Both the position numbers and the translations under genes were made by a program. DNA of 64,000 nt from Bidens hawaiensis (Eukaryota > Streptophyta > Magnoliopsida > Asterales > Asteraceae), in the NCBI GenBank assembly GCA_021521415.1, contig JAIQDT010004996.1, forward strand, positions 1 through 64,000. The letters are read 5' to 3'. The notes under the pieces were generated by a model that worked only from the letters and a program-made list of their open reading frames with translations, was not told the origin of the DNA and searched no databases. Of this stretch, positions 1 to 10,302 are shown one piece after another. Each line of letters opens with the position of its first letter. The stretch's first letter is position 1.

Positions 1-858
1 GTTGTTGCAAAATTCTTCAATAACTCCATTCTTGAACTCAGTACCATTGTCACTCCTCATTACTTTAACCCTTTTATCTAATTGATTCTTTCATGATTAA
101 CTCAACAGTCTCATCTTTTGTACTTAGGAAATAAACCCAAGTATATCTTGAGAAATCATCAATGATCACAAGACAGTATCTTTTCTTTCCAATGCTAGGT
201 ACACTCACAAGACCAAAGAGATCCATGTGAAGCATTTCAAGCACTTGATCAATTAAGTTGATAAGTTTAGTCTTGTGAGAAAACTTGTGTTGCTTTCCTT
301 TCTGACATGAGACACAGTTATCATCCAATTTGAACTCTCTAGTAGGTAAGACAATAACATGCTCACCCTTGACTAACTTGTTCATATTCTTGAGATTGAC
401 ATGACACAACTTTCTATACCACAATTTTGACTAATTTTCAATGGCTTTAGAAACAAAACATGTTTCACCTTTTGAAACAGCATCCTTCATGTTAAGTTCA
501 TATAAATTGCCATTCCTTGGGGCCATCATCATGATCATATTAGGTGGAATAACATACTCAGTCCTTAAGATGAAACAGTGTGAATCATCAAAGCCAACTT
601 TATAACCTTTATCACACATCTGAGATATGCTCAAAAGATTATATTGAAGTCCCTCAACATAGAAAACATTGTCACATGTAACTTTACCATTTGTCAAGAT
701 ACCCTTTCCAACAATTTTACCTCCATTCTCATCACTATCAAATGCCACTGGACCCTCAAACTTCTCTTCATAGTTAACAAGTGACCTCTTGTCACACGTC
801 ATGTGCCTAGAATATCCACTATCCATATACCATACTTCATTTAGTGAAGTGAACTGTT
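1..858 (-). pseudogene. Copia protease-integrase fragment (element C)
   Basis: Protease followed by the N-terminal part of integrase of a copia polyprotein. The protease active site reads DSGYSRHM, where copia proteins usually have DSGCSRHM. Next come a gag-pre-integrase zinc region (CVSC kept, first His of the HHCC motif replaced by Tyr), the first catalytic Asp in HMDLFG, and at the window edge SDNGTEF with the second catalytic Asp. An in-frame TAG at 431-433 separates protease from integrase, so it is inactive. The reading begins just after a splice-acceptor-like TGTAG|GAACAG at 855-862. Reverse transcriptase and RNase H would lie left of the window. Confidence 0.85.
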
Positions 859-881
859 CCTACACATTACAAAGAGAGTGA

Positions 882-2562
882 TTAGTTTGATGATGAAGTG
901 CAAGCTATTTCAACTTGCAAATCATCAGTTTTAATTTCAGTAGCAGCATTGTGTGTGAAAGTTATGGGTTCAGGATCTTCATGAGTAACTTCAATGTGAT
1001 ATGAATCATCAGTTTTATATCCACATTCCCATAGAGTTTTCACAAATGAAGTTGTGCTGTGACAATCAGCCACTTCACTATCACACTTTTTAACAACATA
1101 GTCATTCTTGCTTGAATACTCTCTTACATCAACAATCTTCTACTCCTTAGCTTCAATCTTAGGTTTCCAAAGAAATCCTTGTGGTTCATAACTATGTTTC
1201 AACAAAAACTTTTCATCGCCAGTTAGTTTAGTGGGTTTCTTTCTAGGAAAGACACCTTTGTTTCTCTTCTTTTCACTGCTTGGTGAACCTTGAGAATCAT
1301 AAGACTTAATTGGTTTTGTGTCTTGATTGGAGATAATTCTCAAAGGTTGAAAGTTCTTTTTCACAAAAGATTCAGACTTCTTGGGAGATCTGCTTCTTCT
1401 ATCTTGTTCAACAACAGGCCTCTTAGGTTTCAAATCAACTTTCTTTTCTTTGTTAACCTTATTTGCAGCTTGCTGATCAGTTTCATTCATCATCCCCTTT
1501 CCACACACCTTTCCCTTTCTCAAGTATTCTTCATACTTTTGTTTATAAAGCACAAAGTTTTGTCTAAACTTTGTCTCATCTGGAACATGGAAGGGTTTGA
1601 ATTTGATCCTTTCATTATAGGAATCAGTGTGTTGACCATATTCATCACATTTCTTGCACCATACCTTTCCTTTAAATCTTTCATGATCACTTCCCTTCTT
1701 AAATCTCTCACTTGGTCTTGGTGGTTTCACACCAAGTGATTTCTGAGTTTTTAGACCATCAAAGTCAATTGAAAAAGGAATAAATTCTTCAATCTTGATA
1801 TCTTGTCTTTCAATTTTTCCCTTAACAAAGACAATTTTCTTCATATTCATAGGCTCTTCATCTAAGTTTTCTTTATGCCTTGACTGCCTTTTCACATATT
1901 CTTCCATGGTTTCAACTTCCACAATATCAATCACTTCCTGGTTTGAGAAAACTGGGTAAACTGGAATGAAGTTGTCACCAACAATTGTTTTAGTTACCCT
2001 TTTCTTGTTGTTGTCACTAATTCTTTGCAAAATAGCTTTGCTTGGTGGCCTAACTGCATTATAACTCACTTTTGATCTTTCACATATGTCAAAAAGACAC
2101 ATGTTCTTTCTTCATTCTATCATTCAGTTTCTTCATCTTTGGAGTCATAGGTGGCAATAATGGGATTTTGTCAATTGAGTCTGGTTTCTTCAGTCTTCTG
2201 CCCTTTTCAGTAGCTTGAATTTCTTCATCAGTGATTTGATCACTCAAGTCACTTAAGTCATCTGCATTCAAATCCTCATAATCAAAGTCATCCGCAGAGA
2301 CTTGCACTCCAATTAACTTGTCTTCTTTTACATCTTCTTTCACTACAAACTCTCCCTCTTCACTCACTTCAACTTTCTTGTAAAGATCAATAAATTCCTC
2401 TTTCTCTTGAAAAACATCTCTAAATTGTTGAAGAAAACCATCCCTATTTTCTTTGTCAACCTTGGGTAAAAAGTTGTTGTTGAATGATGGTGGAACAGCC
2501 TTGTATTTATCTTTCTCATTAACTTGGTTCAAGATGCCACAAATTTTTCCTGTGGAAACCAA
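882..2562 (-). pseudogene. Copia gag C-terminal region (element C)
   Basis: C-terminal half of the gag reading, split over at least three frames (2089-2562, 1140-2102, 882-1073). The upstream part is acidic (many Asp/Glu around 2200-2400); the middle part is basic and holds a degenerate zinc knuckle (CKKC....H, last Cys replaced by Tyr) near 1640-1660, where nucleic-acid binding would be expected. It ends in a stop at 882-884, in a different frame from the protease. Assignment rests on position and the residual knuckle; sequence conservation is weak. Confidence 0.6.
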
Positions 2563-2711
2563 GTTCTTAGAAACTCATTATCAACTTGCAACTTTGTGTT
2601 CTTCACCTTCTCTTCAATCAAAATGTTATTTAACCCATCTATCTCAGTGATGTATCTCTGCTGAGCTCTATAGCTACTCACACAATCATCTTCCAAACTT
2701 CTAATCTTCTC

Positions 2712-4412
2712 TTAATTAACAACATCACTTGCTTCATAACCATTAATGATACTTTGTTTTCTGAAACACTCACCCTCTAGATTGCCTACTTTTATAGTTA
2801 AAGCATTAATTGTTTCATGTAATTCATTTGTAGGAGATGAGTGTACCTGAGAAAATGATGTTCCAACCTCATTCTCAATCTTTGCTATAAAAGCAACATT
2901 AGCCTTTGAGATGTCATCTGCATGGTCACTCCAATCTAAGTTACCTTCATGTTGTGTAGCAACTGCTACATTCCCTTGATTTCTTGGTTGTGTTTGATTG
3001 GTTCTGTTGAGGTTATTTTGATCAGCTTGAGGGAATTGGTTTCTTTGGTAGTTTTGATTTTGAGGCACCACTTGTTGATTATTCATTTGAGGTTGTTGAT
3101 ACTTCTTGAAGTTGGGATTGTTGTTGTTGTTGAAGTTGTTGTTTCTTGGCTGATTCTGATTCTGTTGATACTGTAGCTGATTTCTAGGCTGTTGGTTCTG
3201 GAACTGATTCATTGAAAATTTCTGGGTTGATTGCATTCTCTGGCAAAATGTCCAGAGTGTTGGCGATTGTAATATATTGCCTTGGACTTGTCAAACACAA
3301 TCCTCTCATTTGGGCCAAAAACTACGATCTACCAGTCCTGTTGAACAACCTCTTGCTTCTCAATGCAAGCATTGCAGCCTGCCACTTTAAAACCATAACC
3401 TTAAGGTCATCAGCATCTATTTGTTCCAAATCATCTTGGATGACACTTGTGTGGATTAAATTCTTGGCCACAAATGCATTATAGGACTCAGTGAACATTG
3501 AGAAGAGTGCTTGAGTTTCATTTGCTTGACCATTGTTTCCACCAGGGTAGGGTGCATGTCCACTTGCCATTGATGCAGGGTCATTGTCATCAATAAGTTG
3601 AACATTGAACCTTGACTGGTTACCTTGATGACTTGTGCTACCACCAACAAATGTTTTAGATGTATCAACACCATGTTCGGTTGGTTCCTTTATGATGGGA
3701 ATCTGTTGTTGATTTTTGGTAGACAAGTTTCCCATTTGTGCAATTAGAGCATTGGAAACTTGGAAACAAGGTTTTCTTCTTTGATCATTTCATTTTCAAT
3801 AATTTCCATCTCAGCAGCCTGAAGGAAGCAAATTAAATCATCCAACTTTAGTTGATCAAAGTTGTGCTTTTGTAGGATGAACTTGCAGGCAGTGTACCAC
3901 TCCTTCGGCATTGAATTTAGGAGCTTGGTGTTCAAGTCAAAATCGGTCATGACATAGTCAGTTATTCTTAGGTCATTTACTATAGCCAAGAATCTCTCAA
4001 GGATTGTCTTCAATCTTTCTCCATCCTTGTATTTGAATCTCTCAAGCTGTTGCTTAAGCCTTTGTTTCTTTATGTTCTTTAGCTCAGTGTTCCCATCGAA
4101 CATCTCGAGAATTGCATCATACATAAGCCTTTACGGTAGGATGATGTGCAACCTTGGTAAGGATTTCCCAAGACAGTCCTAGCTTAATCATGGCTAAGGC
4201 CTTGTCGTCCACTTTCCTCATCCTATCTCACACAGGAACAGTAGCACTTGCACCATCAGCAGCTTGTGGACCATTTTTATAGAGTTCCACATGTCTACAT
4301 CATTGTAGCACACAGCCGCTTCAAATAATACATTCCATTTGGTGAAGTTTTCCTGTCCATACAGTCTAGGAATCTTATTAGTGGAAACTTCCTGCTCTTC
4401 TAAACCAGACAT
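2712..4412 (-). pseudogene. Copia gag N-terminal region (element C)
   Basis: Gag (capsid-type, UBN2-like) of element C. The ATG at 4412 starts MSGLEEQE, followed by the typical copia gag opening in which a short peptide leads to a FTKWN stretch. Fragment 3744-4124 has the UBN2-like core ending LNSMPKEW and a coil-like segment with DLICFLQAAEMEI. Fragments 3322-3735 and 2712-3236 continue in other frames; the latter is very rich in Asn and Gln. Several frameshifts and stops make it non-functional. It lies about 320 bp downstream of the primer-binding site. Confidence 0.8.
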
Positions 4413-4727
4413 TTTGGTATTTTGAAAAGAAAAATCAGTAAATTAGTGTAACAACGAAGTAAAAATCAAATTTTGAAAAGAATCAGATCTGAGAATCAAA
4501 TCTTCAGATCTGATGTATCTGGTTCGATTTGAGCAATATTAATCAATAATGATGAAAACTTTAGACAAAATAAGGAAAAGAAAACACCGGTAAGTTGTAG
4601 ATCTGGACGGAAATGAAGAACAGAGCAGCTGACGTCACTCTTCAATGAAACAGTGTTCTGATTACGTCATCGTTCTTCTTTAGATCTTCAATCAGAAACA
4701 GTTTCTTCACCCGATTAGCAGTAACGA
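4413..4727 (-). other. Leader of copia element C
   Basis: Untranslated stretch between primer-binding site and gag ATG of element C. No ORF or other gene is visible. Confidence 0.7.
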
Positions 4728-4739
4728 GCTTTGATACCA
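4728..4739 (-). other. Primer-binding site of element C
   Basis: Minus-strand TGGTATCAAAGC, two bases from the LTR end, matches the 3' end of initiator-Met tRNA as used by most plant LTR retrotransposons, with one base (A for G) unlike the usual TGGTATCAGAGC. It fixes the element's orientation and the LTR boundary. Confidence 0.85.
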
Positions 4740-4741
4740 CT

Positions 4742-5907
4742 TGTCGGTACCGTAGAATCTGGGTATGGATCGCTCACACTCACAATCAAGTCATAACTCA
4801 CACAATCAATGTGTCGACAAGAGAGTTAATGATGGGTTGCTAATTTGGGTAGGATATTTATTCGTTAAAGACTGAATCAGAAACGAACAAATTTGTTGCT
4901 AAAGAGGTTAATAAATGTAACAGACACAAACAATCACTCAAAAGATTTCCATCTATATAAATGATTCATACAAATGTTAATCTATTAGGGTTTCTTGTAA
5001 GGAATGTATTTTCAGTAATAACCTAGGATAACCGTCACACTCAATCAGGAATATTTGATTAGGTCTGAAAAGTGTAAAGTGGCAAATCCGTAGGAGGCGT
5101 GCCCTAAAATATTCTATTTATAAGCCTGCCACCTCCTGACATCTGTTATTCCTTCTAGAAACCCTAATGATGGGTACATAATCAAATTACATATTCAAAA
5201 CTATACTAAGTGTAAAATAGGTCTTTCGGGTAGACTTTGTAACATTTGTCTTCTACGAGTAGGCTTTGTGCTATTTTGTCCTTTATGAGCAGACCTGGTA
5301 TCCTTGAAGTGTGCTCGGGAACAGTTCTCCGGGTAGACTTTACTTAGAGTATTTTCCTAAGAAAATACTCACCTAGCAGACTTCAATCTTCTTGACCATA
5401 ACAAACTTTGCTCGATATGGTCCTACGAGCAAACTTGTTCTTCTGAGGTCCTTTAAACTCTTTGCCATGAGAATAACTTATTAGCAAAGCAATGTGTGCT
5501 TGGTAACACTGTAGCATGCTCGGAGTTGAACCTTGCACGATGAGTGCTTAGATAATTCATTAACTTTCATCATGCATGCTCGGACCACAGTTTATTAATG
5601 AATACCTTGCTAGATCAACCAAGTACTTGGCTTCAAAAGCTTGGTTCAGCCAAGGGTTTGCTAGTAAGAAAACTGTGCTCGTTCATGAAGAACAACCTTG
5701 CTAGACATAGTGAACCCTGCTCGGATATACACTAAAGAAGATTTCATGAAGATAACTCTGCTCGATACGCAAAATATCATGCTCGGCCAAGTAAAACCCT
5801 GCTCGGATGTCCAAGTGTGCTCGGTTTTGTACTTAGTAATTTCTGAGGAGGTTGAGATGATTAAAATCTTCCTTATACTACTTTTAGGTCAAATCTTTGA
5901 CTCAACA
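4742..5907 (-). repeat. 5' LTR of copia element C
   Basis: About 1166 bp bounded by TGTTGAG (minus start, at 5907) and ACCGACA (minus end, at 4742), next to the primer-binding site. It is homologous along its length to the plus-strand F LTR (6548-7078 / 37288-37339 / 49782-50283). A TATA-like CTTATAAAT lies at about 5115-5124 on the minus strand. The 5220-5840 half carries many copies of a TGCTCG/CGAGCA motif at irregular 20-60 bp spacing. Confidence 0.85.
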
Positions 5908-6536
5908 AAGGGATTTCCTTTATTAAACAAAAAGAGGAAGCTGGAACTCTAAAACTTTGAAAGAACCAAAAGGCAAAGGAAAATTAATGATATAATGATG
6001 GCTGAGGCTTCGTACAAACAGACAGCCAGATATTCAAATCCTTTTGCCAACATGAGAGAGTGTATAAGTATGAGGCATCAAATAACCAGGTCAAACTATG
6101 AGGTCTAGAAAAATGGAAGGATTTCTAAGATAGTCTTTGAACCAAAATTTCAATCTTTAATCTTAAGAAATTCTGATGGACTGGCCTTGGGCATCATTGA
6201 ACACGCAACTGACTTAGAGTTTCTTCTTGTGGAGGATCTAGAGGAGATAATCAAATAGAATCTAACTTCTCGACATCCACACCACAGGAAGATCTCTTTA
6301 TTTAAAGAGAAGGCTGTTGTTGTAGTATTTGACAGAAGGAGAGATGTTGGGAGCTCTAGAAGATGAAGACCTATTTATCTTTCTGTTGAATTTATTTTAT
6401 AATGTCCATGTGACAGAATTCTCCTATGTAAATTTTTCAATAAGTAATGTAATTTTGCTTCTTGAAAATTTGATGTGTATTTTAAAAGGTGTATGTAACC
6501 AACAGGTGTTTTGGTGCAGCTGAGTTTGTTCCAATC
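5908..6536 (+). pseudogene. Internal 3' remnant of copia fragment F
   Basis: Non-LTR sequence just upstream of F's polypurine tract. Only short broken reading stretches are present (for example about 6150-6258, ending in TAG), and I cannot match them to RNase H. By position it is either the 3' untranslated region or the remains of a downstream ORF. It contains none of the reverse-transcriptase motifs. Confidence 0.5.
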
Positions 6537-6547
6537 TAGGGGGAGAT
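6537..6547 (+). other. Polypurine tract of fragment F
   Basis: TAGGGGGAGAT directly before the TGTTGGG start of the 3' LTR; this is the plus-strand primer of reverse transcription and shows that F runs left to right. Confidence 0.85.
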
Positions 6548-7078
6548 TGTTGGGATGAGAAAATGACTAAGAAAGATTTGAATCTTCTCAACCTCCTTTG
6601 GAAAATGGCTAAGTATGGAATCCGAGCAAACTTAGGGATCCGAGCAATATTAAACTTAGCTAGGCAAGGTATTTTGCCCAAACGAGCAAGGTTATCTTCT
6701 TGAAGTCTTTAAAGTGTTAGATCGAGCAAGCTACACTTCATCAAGCAAGGTTGTTTTCAAGTCAATTAAGGTTTGTATCAGAGCAAACTCTTGACTAAAC
6801 CAAGTAATTTGGTGGGTCGAGCAAGGTTTGCTAATAAACAGTGGTCCAAGCAAACTTGAAGGAAGTTAACGAAGAAATGACTCCAAGGACTTCTAACGAG
6901 CAAGGTTCAAACTCGAGCAAGCTACAGTGTAACAAGCACATGAACTTGTTTAATAAGTTAAAAGACAAAAAGGTTGAAGGGACCGAAGAAGAACAAATTT
7001 GCTCGTAGGATATATCGAGCAAAGTTTGATATTATCACGAAGATTGAAGTCTGCTTAATGAATATTTTCTAAGAAAAA
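6548..7078 (+). repeat. F 3' LTR, piece 1
   Basis: Starts TGTTGGG after the polypurine tract and runs to the insertion of A. Its reverse complement aligns throughout with 5350-5907 of the C LTR (shared blocks such as CAGACTTCAATCTTC and TTTGCTCGATAT). It contains many CGAGCAA motifs, including an inverted pair around 6998-7022. The last five bases (7074-7078, AAAAA) are A's target duplication. Confidence 0.9.
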
Positions 7079-7489
7079 TGTAGGTTCCCAGCCGGATCTA
7101 CACAGGAGTATCTCGTAACACGAGGGTGCGGAATCCCCTACGTTTATGATACGAGTGTTTACACGAGTAATACGTTAAGAACACAAGAACATGTAAATAC
7201 AAATGAACAGTTGTTATATTACGATGTAGAGAACCAAAAACACCAAACAAGTATTACACCTCGTTGCCAAACCAAACTGTCAAAGTCACCTAAATGGTAT
7301 CCGAAGTTAGGTTTATATAAAGCGACAAATTCGCCTAACATCCTAGGCGAAGTTGTCCCTAACTTCGCTACTAAACAAGTTCGCCTAATCCATAAACCAA
7401 AACAACACGTTCAACAAAATAAGAACAATGTAACGATTACAGACACAATAGACACGAAATAAATGAACTACTGGCATCATGCACCAACA
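7079..7489 (-). repeat. 3' LTR of element A
   Basis: 411 bp, bounded on the plus strand by TGTAGGTTCCC and CACCAACA. It matches 36878-37287 with roughly two dozen differences by eye, implying an older insertion than G1 or G2. TATA-like TTTATATAAA lies near 7312-7321, and GGCGAAGTT/AACTTCGCC-type motifs cluster at about 7325-7390. Confidence 0.92.
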
Positions 7490-7569
7490 GACACCCCATT
7501 GGCAGTAGCTTCATATATCTAACACCTTTGTCGTGTCTTGTAATCCAAAAAGCACGTACCCTCCGTCTT
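7490..7569 (-). other. Polypurine tract and 3' untranslated region of A
   Basis: On the minus strand AATGGGGTGTC immediately precedes the 3' LTR, as expected for the plus-strand primer. The rest is a short untranslated stretch after ORF3. Confidence 0.7.
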
Positions 7570-9762
7570 CAAGCATGAACGCCCTGTCTCACACAAACTG
7601 AGACCACCGTCTAGTATTTCTTCGCTTCGTCTTTCCAAACAGGTATATAAAAAATCTTCTTATCATTGAGGGCTTGCCATCAGCCCGAATTCTTCGTTCC
7701 TTATCTTCAATCAACTTCCACTTTTGTGGCTTCAATAACTCAAAATTTTTCTCCCTAATACTCTTCTTCCACACAATCTTTCCAACCCATCTCGCAAAAT
7801 CATCATCACTTCTATTAATCAACCTTAACCAAGCCAAATCCTTCACTTCACACTCAGGCAACGTGTTGAGCGACTTCAATCTCTTGGCAAAGTACTGAAT
7901 CCCATCATATCTTTTCACCACAAACAACTTTAACTGTTCATCATACAACCAGCAAATAATCCCTTTCTTCGATTCAACATAGCCTTTGATATTATAACTT
8001 TTCTTGAACATCGCAGGTACCGCTGGCTTCTTCGTTTTGACGAACCACCGAGCGCATCCTTCTTTCCACCTTGGCTATTCCTCCCACTCAGAATCACCCG
8101 ACACATTATCACCTTGAACAGAAATTTCTAGACCAGCATTAGGAATATCATGTTCAATACTATCATCAAGTATCTCTCCTTCCTCTAACCCACTATCGAT
8201 ATTTATCTGTTCGCCAATTTTTTCAATCTCACTGATAGTCAACACATCATCGCCCAAATCATCCCCATCATCAACAACCACGGTCTCACCACCTGCACTA
8301 CCCGATGGACCAGTAGACTCCCCCTGAGATGTGGAAGCCCCAAGAGTTTGTTCAGTTCTTGGCAGCTCACCACCTGCATCTTTTGATGCATTGGGATCAT
8401 CATCTTTGTCCTGTCTTTTCTTCATTCTCAGCTCATCACCTTTGCAGCTAGTCTCCCCCTGAGATGCTAAGAACTGTTTAAGAGCATCAAAGATTTTACC
8501 ATGTTCGATAAGAAGTGATGACCGAATCTGGTTCTCAGCCACGAGCCATTGAATTGCTTGTGTCTAAATGAGATTTATCCGTGATTACTCAGCAACAACT
8601 CTTTCAAGGGCCGCAATCCGCTCAGAATCAGACAGAGTAGTATCAAAATCAAAGTTCATGTGAGAAGTATCTTGAGCATAAGGTGGAGGAATTCCCAAGC
8701 TTACTAGAATAGCAGATGTAGACTGAATAGTAACTGTTGGTGAAATAGAGACAGATAACCCAGAAGTTGCTACCAGTGTGGACTCAACAAACCTGGAAAC
8801 CACCTCCGATGGAGTAATAAAAGGAGGTGGTAAGGAAACAATATCTGGTGTTGACATATGTACGATGGAGGGAGCAATAGATGCTATTGATAGGGCCACC
8901 AATGGTACACTCAAGGTCACTGGTAACGAAGATGGAGGTAACATAGACATACCCGATAACGATGGTGGGGAAAAATGGACAACACTTGAACTTTCACCAG
9001 CTCTGGCCCTCTTTGATCGACTAACTAAGCGATACATCTCCTCCTCATAATCTGACTCACTATCATCTGAATCTTTCTTCCGTTTACCTTATATCCTTTC
9101 TTCTCTGGCAAGAATTCTCTATGCTTCAACAGCATCATCAGTGGAGGAATCAGATAAAGTTTCCTCAGAATCCTCGACAGAGGCAACAGACGGACCCACA
9201 GATGCATCAACCGTAGAAACATGTACACCAGAGACTTCAACAACTGAGGCTTGAACATCAGCAGGATCAACCCTATCCATATCAAAGAAACCTTGCCCTC
9301 CAAACGCAACCTCAAGATCAACTTGTTTTGCGGATGCTACGACTGAGTCAACAATAGGAATTTCTTGAATCACCTATGGTGGTTGAACCACAGAAGGTGG
9401 CTGAGGAATAGCCATTTGTTGCGGAGCTGGATCATTATACTCATCATTTGGTGGAGCAACATAAGCAGGGTTCACTAGATACCCAAATAAAGCAGTGTGC
9501 ATAGGTCGAAGTTCAGGCTTGCTACGTGCACTAGATGACTTACATTGTGCAAAAATCCTCTTGTTTATACTCTCCACATAATAGATAGGGCGACGTTGTG
9601 GTAGATTGGGGGCAACATTATTAAGAATCATCTGTAAAAATCTGGGATACATTAAGAACCGTTCCCGAGCCACGGCTCACCGCTGACGATCAATACCATC
9701 TGACTGAAACTATACGGCTTGTTGTAAGTCAACGCGGTCATTACAGACTGCATCATCGCAGC
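7570..9762 (-). pseudogene. ORF3 of element A, C-terminal portion
   Basis: Downstream part of A's third ORF, cut from its N-terminal part by insertion of E. It aligns with residues about 185-982 of the intact B protein: MYPRFLQ-type core (9374-9673), acidic/Ser-rich linker, basic cluster near 9040-9080, coiled-coil region (8480-8620), and the C-terminal domain starting MFKKSYNIKGY at 8011. Several frameshifts and stops break it, and roughly 65 codons near the C-terminus (after DGKPSM) are missing compared with B. Confidence 0.85.
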
Positions 9763-10289
9763 TGTTAATGCACGTTTTTGCGTCTCAAGTCTTTGTATTT
9801 ATTCTTAAATTATTTGTCTTTTTGTTTAATGTAATAAACAATTAATATATGTTGTAGTTCGTTAATGTATTGGTCTAGTTCGCTAAGGATGTTTAGAGAA
9901 CTAGATCTAAGTTAATTCCCTCCAGATTTGTTAAGGATGTTTAACGAATCAGTGGGTGATTCGTTAAGATTATTTCGTTTTAATGTATGTAACGAAGTAG
10001 ACCCTAGTTCGTTAGGGGATGTTAACGAACTAGGTCTATCTTCTATATATAGTGACCTTTGTCACTGTTTAATGTTAAGTTTTTGAGTTAATTAACGAAT
10101 CTCTGCCCAAATACTCTCTCAATCTTCATAATGATAATATTATCATACATACAATCAATACATATAGATTCATATAACGTATTAACTATAGATCAATGGC
10201 AATCATGAACTAGATCCTTATATAGGTTAATTTATATACAACTCAGATCTGAGATCTGTGTTAGTAAGAGTTAACAGTGAGATCAAACA
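9763..10289 (+). repeat. 5' LTR of element E
   Basis: 527 bp from TGTTAATGCACG to GATCAAACA, matched by 15264-15790 with about 5% differences by eye. TATA-like TATATATAG lies near 10044-10052. It is densely populated with TTCGTTA/TAACGAA motifs, including an 11-bp perfect inverted pair (CTAGTTCGTTA / TAACGAACTAG, loop 8) at 10004-10033. Confidence 0.93.
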
Positions 10290-10291
10290 AG

Positions 10292-10302
10292 TGGTATCAA
10301 AA
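10292..10302 (+). other. Primer-binding site of element E
   Basis: TGGTATCAAAA two bases after the 5' LTR, an initiator-Met tRNA-type site with mismatches at its 3' end; consistent with plus-strand orientation. Confidence 0.75.

Larger units (their letters stand above)
1..5907 (-). mobile_element. Copia element C, truncated by window edge
   Basis: Decayed Ty1/copia retrotransposon reading right to left: 5' LTR (4742-5907), primer-binding site, gag, then protease and integrase, running off the left edge before reverse transcriptase. The order gag-protease-integrase is the copia order. Its LTR starts TGTTGAG and ends ACCGACA on the minus strand. It lies head to head with fragment F, whose LTR is a diverged copy of the same family, so C probably inserted into F's internal region; the bases just right of C (5908-5912, AAGGG) would be one target duplication, but the partner lies outside the window. 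Confidence 0.85.

Noticed and set aside
5698..5952. Small plus-strand ORF in the C LTR
   Set aside because: Crosses the LTR boundary and is not conserved in the F LTR.
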